Below are positions 6,986 to 15,728 of a DNA stretch of 19,590 bases, one piece after another. The DNA is from CAYUWG01 sp964448285 (lineage in GTDB: Bacteria; Bacteroidota; Ignavibacteria; SZUA-365). Where the stretch lies: contig CAYUWG010000070.1 in assembly GCA_964448285.1 (NCBI GenBank), positions 1 through 19,590 on the forward strand, given 5' to 3'. Within the stretch, counting starts at the first letter, position 1; every line of letters begins with the position of its first letter. The notes beneath the pieces are model-generated. The model worked only from the letters and a program-made list of their open reading frames with translations, made no database searches and was not told the DNA's origin. The position numbers and the translations under genes are program-made.

Positions 6986-9900
6986 TCACATCATTCCTAA
7001 CTTCTTCAGGCGTTCAACGAACGTCGTTCGTTTCAAGCCAAGGAGCTTCGCTGCTTCAGTTTTATTGCCGTTCGTTTGTTGAAGTACGTATTGAAAATGC
7101 TCGCGCTCAACTTCAACCATCGTCATCATACGCTTTGGAGGGCGGAGGGAAATCTGCACATCCGCAGAATCAGATAGCGTCTCTGTTGATGGCCCACTGA
7201 AGTAGTCAGGCGGGAGTTCCTTCGTCGTGAGCATCCCATCCTGGCATTTGACCATCATGCGTTGGATCAGATTCTCGAGTTCACGGACATTGCCTGGCCA
7301 GGGGAATTGCTTGAAGAAATCAATGAGTTCCTTACTGACTCCGTTCACGGACGTTCGAAGTTTTTCATTGTATCGGCTGATGAAATGGTCAACGAGTAGT
7401 GCAACGTCATTCACGCGCTCACGCAAAGCCGGAATGGATATCGGAAGCACGTTCAGACGGTAAAATAAATCCTGCCTGAAGCGCTCAGCCGCAATTTCCT
7501 CATGCAGGTTGCGGTTTGTCGCGCAGATGATCCGCACGTTCGCCGTGCGAGTGCTCGTATCTCCGACACGCCGGAATTCTCCTTCTTGCAGCACACGCAA
7601 CAACTTCGCTTGAAATGCGAGAGAGGTGTTAGAGATTTCATCGAGAAACAGCGTTCCGTTGTGAGCTTCTTCGAACAATCCCGGTTTGTCGGCATATGCG
7701 CCGGTAAAGGCCCCGCGTTTGTACCCAAAGAGTTCGCTTTCGAGAAGTGTGTCGGGGAGCGCTCCACAATCTACCGCGACGAATCGACCGTTCTTTCTTG
7801 CGCCATTGTAATGAATTGCGCGAGCGATCAATTCCTTTCCGGTTCCGCTTTCGCCGTAAATCAAAACGACGCTCTCACTGGTAATTGCGGCTTCCGTTTC
7901 GGCAAAAAGTTTTTGCATGGGTTTGCTGTTGCCGATGATGTTTTCGAATCTGAAACGGCGCTCAACTTCCTGATGCAAATAGAGGTTTTCCTTTTTCAAC
8001 CGCTCATGCATGCGCGCATTTTCAATGGCCATCGTGGCGAGATTGGAAAACGCTTCGAGGAAATCCCGGTCCATCTCGGTAAAAGTCATCGAGCGGAGTG
8101 CGTCTGACCGGCTGTCCACATAAACCGTCCCGATGATCCGGTCCTTGAGTCTCATCGGTGCGCAAATGAGCGAATGGATATGATAGTTGACGACGGAATC
8201 CCGATGCTTGAATGCACTGTCCTTCGAGGTATCGGAAACGATAATCGGTTGTCTGCCTTGGATGACGTCTGTAATGATGCTCTGGCTGATTTCCGTTGCA
8301 TCCTGGATCGTTTCCTTTTCCACGTTGCGCGACACCTTCAGGGCGAGTTGATCATCTTCGATCAGGAAGATCATTCCGCGTTCTCCGTTCATCGCTTCGA
8401 GCGCTGCGTCCATGATCGTATCGAGAAGTTGCGGGAGATCGAGCGTGGAGTTCACCTTCTTGCTGACTTCATACAGCGTGCGGAGGTTTTGCTCCTGGAT
8501 GGCTGCAACCGCTGCGCGAGAATCATCGCGATGGATGAGGCGATATTCCCGCGCGATATCGACGTTGACGCGGACGTGTTCAAGGTATGAGCGATACAAA
8601 TCCGGCTCTTCAATCGAAGATGCATTTGCTTCAAGCGCGTAGTATGCTTTTTCGAAAAACTCCGCTGCCTCGCTTGCCCGTTTATTCGCTCGGAGGATGA
8701 GAGCATGGTTGTAGAACACGTCGTGAATGCCGCCATAGACCGCTGTCTCTCCATCGGACAGGCGTATTGCATCGGAGGAAAGCTCCAGTGCTTCTCCGAA
8801 CCGACCGAGGTGCAATTGACACAAACCTGCATACGAGCGTGCAAGAATCCGGTGCGAAAGCGAGTCCTGCCTGTCTGCGATATCTCCCATGCGACGAAAC
8901 GCATTCAACGCATCGGGATAACTTTGCTGGGGACTTTTCACGATGAAGAACATTCCGAATCGATAGTAGAGCAGTGTTTCGACGTTCACGTCGTCAACTT
9001 CCGCGAGGTCTTTCTCCGCTTTCCGAAGGAACGATTTCGCCTCGTCCATGGCGCGCCGCTCGATGTGGACGCCCGCAAGGTCGATGGAACATGCGACCTT
9101 TCCAACGCGGTTGCCGGTTGCTTCTGCAATGCGAAGTGCACGTCCGAATGCATCGAGTGCTTGAGGATACGCTCCGAGTGTCAGGGAGATCTGGCCGATG
9201 TTCTCATAGCATAATTCCTCCAGCATACGATTGCCAAGTTCGCGACTGAGGCGAAGCTCTTCGTTGAGATGCAACAGTGCGGGAGAGAAGCGGCAGAGTG
9301 CCGATTCGCATTGCCCCATAGAACCCAAAGCCGTTGCGAGCATCCTTCGCTCACCGATCTTCCTGGCGATCTCCGCTGCTCTGGAGTGATACTCAAGCGC
9401 TTCCGCGTATTTCCCGAGGGAAAAGTATTGTGCACCCGTGTTCCCGTATGCGCGAATCAATCCCCGCTCATAGTTCTCCTTTTCAAAGAGCTGCCGGGCT
9501 TCATCGAAATGGCGAAGCGCTTCTTCCGGATTTTCCAACACGGAGTAGTGGAGCAATCCAATATCGACGAGGAGATTTCCTGATTCGATGATCGCTTGCG
9601 CCGACTGGTAGAGCTGGAGCGCCTTATTATAAAGCTCGACGACCGCAGGACCGGGATTCGTGCGGTATTGAACGACGCCCAAATTGCGAAGGCACTCTGC
9701 CTCCCCTCGCTGATCGCGGACTTTCCTGTAGAGTTCCAATGCACGTTCGAAGCTTTTTCGCGAGCGGTCATATTCCGTTGCCGAGAGATGGTATTCGCCC
9801 TGTTGAACGTACACTCCGGCAAGCTTCGCGTCATCGTGCAGACGAGCGGCGAGAACCAACAACTCCTGTAAGTACTCGTGCTGGTCTTCACGATGGCCGA

Positions 9901-12097
9901 GGATATTGCTCAAACGAATGAGACGTTCAAGGATCGTAAAGCGTGTCTCGAGATATTCATCTGAATGCGACAACGGCAGAGCTTGCGTGAGGAAATCCTT
10001 CGCACCGATGGAGTCGAAGCGCAGCTCTTTGTCTGTGCTCGCGGAAAGGAGAAGAGGTAATGCGCGAACGGCATCGCCCGCCCCGAGCGCATGAAGAGCA
10101 AGGACATTGCTCGATGCCTTCTCCGGATGTGCATCGTACCACTCGAGGAATTTCGCATGGACTGCGATACTGTTTTCATCAGGCAGCAGCACACGTAACG
10201 ACGGATGCAATGGCTCGACGTGCAAAGGGCTGGATTGAACAAGGCCAAGCTCCTCCAGGGTAAACACGTCGTCGGAGACAAAAGCGCTGTCGGCATTCGC
10301 AACGAATGCAAGGAGTTCGAGTGATACCGGTTCCACCGAAGCGGCAAGACAGCGAAGAAGTCGTGCTTGCGCTTCCGTTACTTTCGTGAGTTTTCTTCGG
10401 AAGAGTTCCGCGAGTGACTTCGGAAAGACGTCGCTGAGATTCTCACGTTCGTGGATGACCCACCCGTGACGTGTTCGTTCGAGGATTCGCTCCTCGATGC
10501 ATACGTTCAGGATATCTTCGATCCTGCCGGGTATGCCTCCGCTTTGTTTCTGGACGACGTTGAGAAATGATTGCGAAGCATTTTCGCCGATGAAAGAGCG
10601 AAGCGTCGAATGCGTTTCGTGCGGCGCTAACGGCTTGAGATCGAATCGCACAGCTTCGCCTTGAAAAAGTTCTTCGCAAAAGTCCTTTTCCAATTGTTCT
10701 TCATCGAACGCAGCAACGAAGAAAAACCTGTCGGGATCATTGCCCTGGAGGTGCGCGAGAACCACCAGGAGAAACTCTCGCGTCAGCGCGTCGGCCTCTT
10801 CGAGATGATCGATAAAGACAGCATCGACCTTCGTCTGCAATGCGAGCGAAAGGCAAGCGTGAAGAAGCTTAGTGCGCTTCCCTTCATCGGTCAGACTTTC
10901 GGACGAAGCAGGAGAAACACCCGGAAATGCCGTCGGAAAAACTTCAGCGACGATGGAAGCAAACCACTGTGTCTGCGAATCTCCATCAGGCACTCCTACC
11001 TTTCCGATCCATGAGAGAATGCCTTCGAACTCCGACGACGCGCCCGCGAGATCGAGTTCCACGACGTTCGCGCTTTCCAATCGCCAATCGGTGTTGATTT
11101 CGCGAAGGAGTCTCGACTTCCCGATACCGGACGGACCGCTGATGAGAATGACACGCTCTGTGGAGTCTTTCTTTCTTAAAAGCTCCAGCGCTTTCACCCG
11201 CTCGAGTTGACGGGGTATCGCAGGCAAATGAATCGTCGTCTCGCGCTCATGCGCATGAGTTTCCATTTCGATCCCGAGAAATCCTGCGAGCGCTTCCTGA
11301 AGCTGGAACGCACTTCGATACCGTCGTTGGGGATCCTTCTCCAACAACGTTGCAACGATGCCCTGCAATTCGATCGGGATCGTATTGCGCAATACGTCCG
11401 TGTCAGGCGTTTCATGCACGTGCATTTTCAAAACCTCGACCGGCGTATTGCCCGTGAAGGGGGGCGAGCCTGCGGCCATCTCGTATAGGATGCATCCTAA
11501 TGCATAGAGGTCGGACGATGCGGAAGCTTTTCTCGTATGGATCAATTCCGCAGCGAGATACTCGAACGTTCCGGAGATACCATCCGCTTGCGTATCGAAC
11601 GTCTTGCTGAGTCCGAAGTCCATCAACGTGATGTGCCATGCATCCGAAGTGCGGTTGACGATAATGTTTCCGGGTTTGAGGTCGCCATGGACAAACTTCT
11701 GACCGTGTATGTACGAAAGGGCAGCCGAGATTTGCATTGCCACCGTTGCAAGACCGTGGGCATCGAAATCGTTCTCTCGTTCGAAGAGAGTCTGCTTCAG
11801 TGTTTCTCCTTCAACGAAGTCCATGACGATGTATGCTCGCCCGTCGTCGAGAAATCCGAAATCCCGAACACCGACTAAGTGTTTGTGTTCGAGAGCCCTC
11901 AAGGCTTTGAACTCCTGCTCCAAAGCCGTGCGTGATGTCGATTCTTCCCGCCGCATCACTTTGATGGCAACGGTTTCTCCTTGAGCGCTTTGAGCGGAGA
12001 AAACCGTTCCTAAAGCACCGACGCCTATCACGGAAGAGATGTGATAGCCGTTGATTGCAGGAAGAATTTCGATATCGGTGGTATCGTTCACGACCAT
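6986..12097 (-). CDS. Giant Ser/Thr kinase - AAA_16 - TPR - GAF - sigma-54 activator - Fis HTH regulator
   Basis: One 1703-residue frame without interruption. (a) Hanks-type kinase, ~15-275: glycine loop GVGALG (25-30), VAIK Lys46, catalytic loop HGDLKPGN (Asp139, Lys141, Asn144; HGD not HRD), DFG 160-162, and GTFEYLAAE in place of the usual APE. (b) STAND/AAA_16 ATPase, ~295-540: Walker A GPSGIGKS (321-328), Walker B-like VFIDHLEEAD (~427-436). (c) TPR-type helical repeats, ~740-1155. (d) GAF domain, ~1218-1362. (e) Sigma-54 activator AAA+, ~1385-1615: Walker A GESGTGKE (1415-1422), intact GAFTGA (1462-1467), Walker B LFLDE, arginines in FRQDLFYR. (f) Fis-type helix-turn-helix, ~1677-1700 (NKTEAAKLLGL). 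It should sense a signal and open sigma-54 promoters by ATP hydrolysis. Parts (a)-(c) resemble the PknK/MalT-type layout; (d)-(f) are a normal activator. The ATG start overlaps gpsA by 10 bases; GTG at residue 3 is an alternative start. No target promoter is seen in the window. Confidence 0.95.
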   Translation of the reverse strand: MVVNDTTDIEILPAINGYHISSVIGVGALGTVFSAQSAQGETVAIKVMRREESTSRTALEQEFKALRALEHKHLVGVRDFGFLDDGRAYIVMDFVEGETLKQTLFERENDFDAHGLATVAMQISAALSYIHGQKFVHGDLKPGNIIVNRTSDAWHITLMDFGLSKTFDTQADGISGTFEYLAAELIHTRKASASSDLYALGCILYEMAAGSPPFTGNTPVEVLKMHVHETPDTDVLRNTIPIELQGIVATLLEKDPQRRYRSAFQLQEALAGFLGIEMETHAHERETTIHLPAIPRQLERVKALELLRKKDSTERVILISGPSGIGKSRLLREINTDWRLESANVVELDLAGASSEFEGILSWIGKVGVPDGDSQTQWFASIVAEVFPTAFPGVSPASSESLTDEGKRTKLLHACLSLALQTKVDAVFIDHLEEADALTREFLLVVLAHLQGNDPDRFFFVAAFDEEQLEKDFCEELFQGEAVRFDLKPLAPHETHSTLRSFIGENASQSFLNVVQKQSGGIPGRIEDILNVCIEERILERTRHGWVIHERENLSDVFPKSLAELFRRKLTKVTEAQARLLRCLAASVEPVSLELLAFVANADSAFVSDDVFTLEELGLVQSSPLHVEPLHPSLRVLLPDENSIAVHAKFLEWYDAHPEKASSNVLALHALGAGDAVRALPLLLSASTDKELRFDSIGAKDFLTQALPLSHSDEYLETRFTILERLIRLSNILGHREDQHEYLQELLVLAARLHDDAKLAGVYVQQGEYHLSATEYDRSRKSFERALELYRKVRDQRGEAECLRNLGVVQYRTNPGPAVVELYNKALQLYQSAQAIIESGNLLVDIGLLHYSVLENPEEALRHFDEARQLFEKENYERGLIRAYGNTGAQYFSLGKYAEALEYHSRAAEIARKIGERRMLATALGSMGQCESALCRFSPALLHLNEELRLSRELGNRMLEELCYENIGQISLTLGAYPQALDAFGRALRIAEATGNRVGKVACSIDLAGVHIERRAMDEAKSFLRKAEKDLAEVDDVNVETLLYYRFGMFFIVKSPQQSYPDALNAFRRMGDIADRQDSLSHRILARSYAGLCQLHLGRFGEALELSSDAIRLSDGETAVYGGIHDVFYNHALILRANKRASEAAEFFEKAYYALEANASSIEEPDLYRSYLEHVRVNVDIAREYRLIHRDDSRAAVAAIQEQNLRTLYEVSKKVNSTLDLPQLLDTIMDAALEAMNGERGMIFLIEDDQLALKVSRNVEKETIQDATEISQSIITDVIQGRQPIIVSDTSKDSAFKHRDSVVNYHIHSLICAPMRLKDRIIGTVYVDSRSDALRSMTFTEMDRDFLEAFSNLATMAIENARMHERLKKENLYLHQEVERRFRFENIIGNSKPMQKLFAETEAAITSESVVLIYGESGTGKELIARAIHYNGARKNGRFVAVDCGALPDTLLESELFGYKRGAFTGAYADKPGLFEEAHNGTLFLDEISNTSLAFQAKLLRVLQEGEFRRVGDTSTRTANVRIICATNRNLHEEIAAERFRQDLFYRLNVLPISIPALRERVNDVALLVDHFISRYNEKLRTSVNGVSKELIDFFKQFPWPGNVRELENLIQRMMVKCQDGMLTTKELPPDYFSGPSTETLSDSADVQISLRPPKRMMTMVEVEREHFQYVLQQTNGNKTEAAKLLGLKRTTFVERLKKLGMM

Positions 12098-13092
12098 GTC
12101 TCGTCTTTTGCTGCCCGCGTCATCAAAGTGCGTAACGCTGTCGCGGAGTCCTGGTTCTCGAAGAGAATATGATACATCTGGTGGACGATCGGCATTTCAA
12201 CATCGGTCTTCAATGCAAGGTCATGCGCTGAGCGCGTTGTCTCGACGCCCTCAGCGACCATCTTCATTTGTGAAAGGATATCGGGTAAGGTTCTTCCTTT
12301 TCCCAACTCTTCACCGACGTAACGGTTGCGGCTGTGCCTGCTCATCGTCGTGACGATAAGATCGCCGAGACCGGACAGACCGGAGAAGGTTTCCGGCTTT
12401 GCACCGAGTGCAATTCCGAGCCTTCGAATTTCAGCAATCCCGCGTGTGATCAATGCTGCCTTCGTGTTGTCGCCATATCCGCCGCCGTCACAAATTCCCG
12501 CGCCTATTGCGATGACGTTCTTCAACGCGCCGCCCAATTCCACTCCGATAACGTCCGTGCTCGAATAGACGCGGAGGGAATCGGTCATGAACGCTTGCTG
12601 AACGAGTAAGGCTGTCTCGACGCTCGATGAAGCTACGACGACGGAGGTGGCTTTCTGTCTGCTGACCTCTTCGGCGTGACTCGGTCCTGAAAGCACCGCA
12701 TAATTTTCCAGAGGAAGCTGCGGAAAGAGTTCGCGAACGATTTCCGACATGCGAAGAAGGGAACCCCTCTCGATGCCTTTCGCGACGTTCACGAACACCG
12801 GTTTATCGATTTGAAGCGTGTGAAATCGGCGGAGGACCTCGCGCACGAATTGTGACGGGGTCGCGATAACGATCATATCTTTTCCGATGACTGCATCTTC
12901 GATCATATGCGAGAGTGCGATACTCGCGGGCAGGGTAATACCCGGCAGGTAAGTTTCATTGACGCGAGAAAGTTTTATCGCTTCGATCTCTTCCTCGAAA
13001 AGGCTCCAGAGCGTTACGCGATGCCCGTTGGAATCGAGAACGATTGCGAGAGTCGTTCCCCAACTGCCTGCACCGAGTACGCCGATATTCAC
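12088..13092 (-). CDS. gpsA: Glycerol-3-phosphate dehydrogenase [NAD(P)+]
   Basis: The cytoplasmic enzyme reduces dihydroxyacetone phosphate to sn-glycerol 3-phosphate, the backbone of phospholipids. The 334-residue length is normal. The N-terminal Rossmann fold shows GAGSWG (7-12). AKGIE holds Lys105, SGPSHAEEV (~135-143) is the conserved substrate loop, GALKN holds the catalytic Lys191, and GLGDLIVT plus SRNRYVG close the C-terminal helical domain. The start is GTG at 13092, set by a strong GGAGGG (13100-13105) seven bases upstream. It sits 60 bases after plsY, which uses its product, and its stop lies inside the start of the kinase/activator gene, so the three are probably one operon. Identification is secure. 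Confidence 0.98.
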   Translation of the reverse strand: MNIGVLGAGSWGTTLAIVLDSNGHRVTLWSLFEEEIEAIKLSRVNETYLPGITLPASIALSHMIEDAVIGKDMIVIATPSQFVREVLRRFHTLQIDKPVFVNVAKGIERGSLLRMSEIVRELFPQLPLENYAVLSGPSHAEEVSRQKATSVVVASSSVETALLVQQAFMTDSLRVYSSTDVIGVELGGALKNVIAIGAGICDGGGYGDNTKAALITRGIAEIRRLGIALGAKPETFSGLSGLGDLIVTTMSRHSRNRYVGEELGKGRTLPDILSQMKMVAEGVETTRSAHDLALKTDVEMPIVHQMYHILFENQDSATALRTLMTRAAKDETWS

Positions 13093-13099
13093 GGCAGCA

Positions 13100-13105
13100 C
13101 CCTCC
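13100..13105 (-). promoter_or_regulatory. Ribosome binding site deciding the GTG start of gpsA
   Basis: On the minus strand GGAGGG lies seven bases before GTG at 13092. It is one of the clearest Shine-Dalgarno sites in the window and supports the non-ATG start that gives a complete Rossmann N-terminus. Confidence 0.75.
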
Positions 13106-13152
13106 GTAGCTTCATGTGCATGGATGAGAAAAAGTCTTCCGGATTTATCCGG

Positions 13153-13854
13153 TTAGAAAATGAATGACCGAAATGAGCCGCCAACGCGTTTCCCAATAAT
13201 CTTCAACTTGTGGAATCGGTTCTCCTGACCGGCAAGCAAGCGTTTGATATTCGACCGGTGCGTATAAATCAGAAGGAGGGATGTGGCGATGCTGAATATG
13301 ATGAGCGTATCGTAGCTCGGTATTTCAACGTGAAAGAGATTGAAGCGAACGAACATCGTCGTAGGAAAGGCCGTCGCAGCGCTGATGGAACCGAGTGACA
13401 CGTAACCCGTGGAGATTAAAACGATGATGAACACGCCGAGTGCGATCGAGATGTCGATCGGAGCGATACCGACGAGCATACCGGCTGCCGTGTTGATTCC
13501 CTTGCCGCCTCGGAAGTTGATGAACACCGAGAAGATGTGTCCGATCACCGCGGAGAGACCGGCAATGATTTGTACGACCGTAAAGTCTTCGAACGGAGTC
13601 CTATTGTTAAATGGAAAATCACCATAATGCAGCCGTGCTATGAGAAGCACCGCTATCAATCCCTTGGTGATATCCATACCCTGCACGACGAGACCCCATT
13701 TCCATCCGAGTGTGCGCATAACGTTCGTGCTGCCGATGTTTCCGCTGCCGACCCGCCGTATGTCAAGACCCTTGACCCAATGTCCGATGATAAGACCCGA
13801 TGGGATCGAACCGATGACGTAGCTGAGGATGATGATGAGACTTAAGAGATACAT
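13153..13854 (-). CDS. plsY: Acyl-phosphate:glycerol-3-phosphate acyltransferase, membrane protein
   Basis: PlsY moves an acyl group from acyl phosphate (made by PlsX) to glycerol 3-phosphate, giving lysophosphatidic acid at the inner membrane. The three family motifs are present: GSGNIGSTNVMR (36-47), HIFSVFINFRGGKG (106-119) and THRSNIKRLLAGQENR (198-213), between several membrane helices. The 233-residue length is slightly long because of a basic tail after the last motif. The ATG at 13854 is preferred over an in-frame TTG at 13875: the predicted transcript starts near 13877, which would leave the TTG almost leaderless, and GGAG lies 11 bases before the ATG. It is first gene of the plsY-gpsA-regulator operon, and the next gene supplies its substrate. 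Confidence 0.96.
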   Translation of the reverse strand: MYLLSLIIILSYVIGSIPSGLIIGHWVKGLDIRRVGSGNIGSTNVMRTLGWKWGLVVQGMDITKGLIAVLLIARLHYGDFPFNNRTPFEDFTVVQIIAGLSAVIGHIFSVFINFRGGKGINTAAGMLVGIAPIDISIALGVFIIVLISTGYVSLGSISAATAFPTTMFVRFNLFHVEIPSYDTLIIFSIATSLLLIYTHRSNIKRLLAGQENRFHKLKIIGKRVGGSFRSFIF

Positions 13855-13882
13855 GCGAAGAACTTCTCCATACAATCGAACA

Positions 13883-13914
13883 GCAATTTATCCTGATATG
13901 TCCAGAAAAGCAAT
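13883..13914 (-). promoter_or_regulatory. Putative promoter of the plsY-gpsA-regulator operon
   Basis: On the minus strand ATTG (13914-13911) is followed after exactly 20 bases by TAAATTGC (13890-13883). Transcription would start near 13877, about 23 bases before the plsY ATG. A TTGACA (13924-13919) also lies just upstream, with only a poor -10 at sigma-70 spacing. Confidence 0.5.
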
Positions 13915-13924
13915 GGAGTGTCAA

Positions 13925-13932
13925 TATTTTGG
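13925..13932 (+). promoter_or_regulatory. Weak -7-like element for the glycosyltransferase gene
   Basis: TATTTTGG resembles the TATTTTGC element before tRNA-Leu and lies about 45 bases before the ATG at 13977. There is no TTG at the 20-base spacing seen in the other three candidates, so support is weak. Confidence 0.22.
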
Positions 13933-13976
13933 CATTCCCAGGTGAAAACGGGCAACAATAAAAAAGAAAACGAAGC

Positions 13977-15728
13977 ATGACCCGACTGAAGGACCTTGAA
14001 GAAGAACGTTCGAAGCGTCGAAAGGAAATCTTCGATTCTCTCATTCGATACAGTCCTTACGTGATCGCCTTCATAGCGGGCTACCGTCTCATCGGAATCG
14101 GTTTCGGTGAAATGCAGCAGTGGGATGAATCGATCTATGCACTGCGAACACTCGCCGTCTGGAAATTCGGTGCGGTGTGGGACCAAGCCTCGGTGATGCT
14201 TCGAGGCGTCTATTACTCCGCGCACCCTCCACTCTATGTTTGGGCCTCGACGATAACAAGCGTACTCTTCGGTCTGGAGTATTGGGTATTCAGGTTGCCT
14301 TCAGCGCTGGCGGGTGGTGTGTGTGTGGCTCTGTTGTACCGGATGGCGAGACTCTATCTCAACAAACCGTTCTCGCTCGTTGCGTCGGGGCTTCTCGGTT
14401 TTGCACCGCTCTTCACGTTCTTCTCGCGCCAAGGTCAACTCGACATTCTTCTTCTTGTCACGATGCTCGGTGCGCTCTATTCGAGCGTTCTCTTCATTCA
14501 AGAAGGGAAGTCGAGACACCTTTTTCAAAGCGGTTTCCTTCTCGGTCTGGCGCTGATGACGAAGCTACTGTTCGCATTGAGCATTCCTCTTGCGCTCATG
14601 ATCGCACAGTTTTTTTTGAGTAAAGGTCAGCGAACGCGTTGCGTGAAGACGGCGATACTTTCACTCCTGATTTCTCTCCCCTTCTGGACTCCATGGGTGA
14701 TCGCGTTCACGCTGCGGCACAGTGGTGGCGATCCATACTTTCTCTTCTCCCGTGGTATGCCGTTTGGCAAAACACTCGCCGGTTTGGAAGGCACGACGAA
14801 GGAACTCGGAAAGTGGTACTACCTGAACCAACTCATCGTCAACCTGTCGTTTCTCTTTCCGCCATTCATCATCGGAGCAATTCGCTCTTTTCGCCGCATG
14901 AATGAGGACGCCGGTCTCATCGTCCTCAGCGTGTTCGCCGTTACTTATCTCGCAATCATCTGGCTGATGGGTTCATCATTCGAAGTGTATCTCCTCCAGG
15001 TCATTCCCGTGGCAATCGTCCTCGCGGTGGTGACGCTGCAACAAGCACAGCATTGGCATCCGCTCGAACAATCATGGACGTTGATCGCATCGATACTCTG
15101 CCTCGCGTGGTCGCTCGCCGGATGGATGCGTACCGCCGTGAAGGAAGCACTTTCGGAGTTCTTCACGTTCGCGCTCCCCTCGGTCGATGTTTTGCTTCTG
15201 TCAGGCATACCGCTCGTGTTGTTCATCGCCGGGTTGTATATCGTGAGGAAAGCGTATCGCGAGTATTGGATCGCATTGCTCTTTACTCCGCGGACGTTCG
15301 CAACACTAACCGCATGTCTTGCTCTTGCGACAATGTTTCGCATCTGGGTCGTTCACCCGGGCGAGTACACCGACGGCGCATCGGCTGTCGTGCAGCGATT
15401 GAATGCATTGCCCGTGCGTCACGTCGCGTTTGTCGGCAACGGCGATAACCCACAGCTTACGTTCTATCTCGAAGGAGAAGACATCGGGTGGCCGTCTGAG
15501 AGAGCGAGGACATTTGTCCGCTATGAACCTTCATTCTTAGGTGCGGAGATTATTGCCACGAAGCTCGAACAGCGTACGCGTACCGACTCCGTAGCGGTCA
15601 TTGTCGAGAAAGATGAAATCGCTGTCGGTGTCTATCGCTCGGCGGACGACGTGTTACCGCGCGGGCGAATCGTTATTCTCGATGAGCGGCGTTACACGCT
15701 TGTCTTGCTTCCGAAGCGTCCATCATGA
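13977..15728 (+). CDS. ArnT/PMT-type membrane glycosyltransferase (GT39/GT83-like)
   Basis: The 583-residue integral membrane protein has a basic cytoplasmic N-terminus (1-24), about a dozen hydrophobic segments and a soluble C-terminal part (~470-583). The first periplasmic loop holds WDESIY (Asp50, Glu51), the acidic pair that serves the active site in PMT and ArnT enzymes, and SAHPPLYVW (~81-89) is the matching HPPL motif. FSRQGQLDILLLV is the usual later helix. Such enzymes take a sugar from a polyprenyl-phosphate carrier and add it to lipid A, protein or another envelope acceptor; the acceptor cannot be told here. It is transcribed divergently from plsY. No clear Shine-Dalgarno site precedes the ATG. 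Its last 37 bases overlap the end of the small minus-strand gene. Confidence 0.88.
   Translation: MTRLKDLEEERSKRRKEIFDSLIRYSPYVIAFIAGYRLIGIGFGEMQQWDESIYALRTLAVWKFGAVWDQASVMLRGVYYSAHPPLYVWASTITSVLFGLEYWVFRLPSALAGGVCVALLYRMARLYLNKPFSLVASGLLGFAPLFTFFSRQGQLDILLLVTMLGALYSSVLFIQEGKSRHLFQSGFLLGLALMTKLLFALSIPLALMIAQFFLSKGQRTRCVKTAILSLLISLPFWTPWVIAFTLRHSGGDPYFLFSRGMPFGKTLAGLEGTTKELGKWYYLNQLIVNLSFLFPPFIIGAIRSFRRMNEDAGLIVLSVFAVTYLAIIWLMGSSFEVYLLQVIPVAIVLAVVTLQQAQHWHPLEQSWTLIASILCLAWSLAGWMRTAVKEALSEFFTFALPSVDVLLLSGIPLVLFIAGLYIVRKAYREYWIALLFTPRTFATLTACLALATMFRIWVVHPGEYTDGASAVVQRLNALPVRHVAFVGNGDNPQLTFYLEGEDIGWPSERARTFVRYEPSFLGAEIIATKLEQRTRTDSVAVIVEKDEIAVGVYRSADDVLPRGRIVILDERRYTLVLLPKRPS

Noticed and set aside
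7502..9214. Several 140-200 codon plus-strand frames across the regulator gene (for example 7502-8107, 8174-8590, 8705-9214)
   Set aside because: They are antisense to the well-supported 1703-residue frame, and none shows recognisable motifs or a ribosome site.
13139..13152. CCGGATAAATCCGG hairpin between plsY and gpsA as a terminator
   Set aside because: The stem is only 5-6 bp with a tiny loop, and the T run begins five bases later; it is too weak to split the operon.
13855..13875. TTG start for plsY giving 240 residues
   Set aside because: The predicted promoter would leave it almost leaderless, and the first membrane helix already starts at the ATG at 13854.
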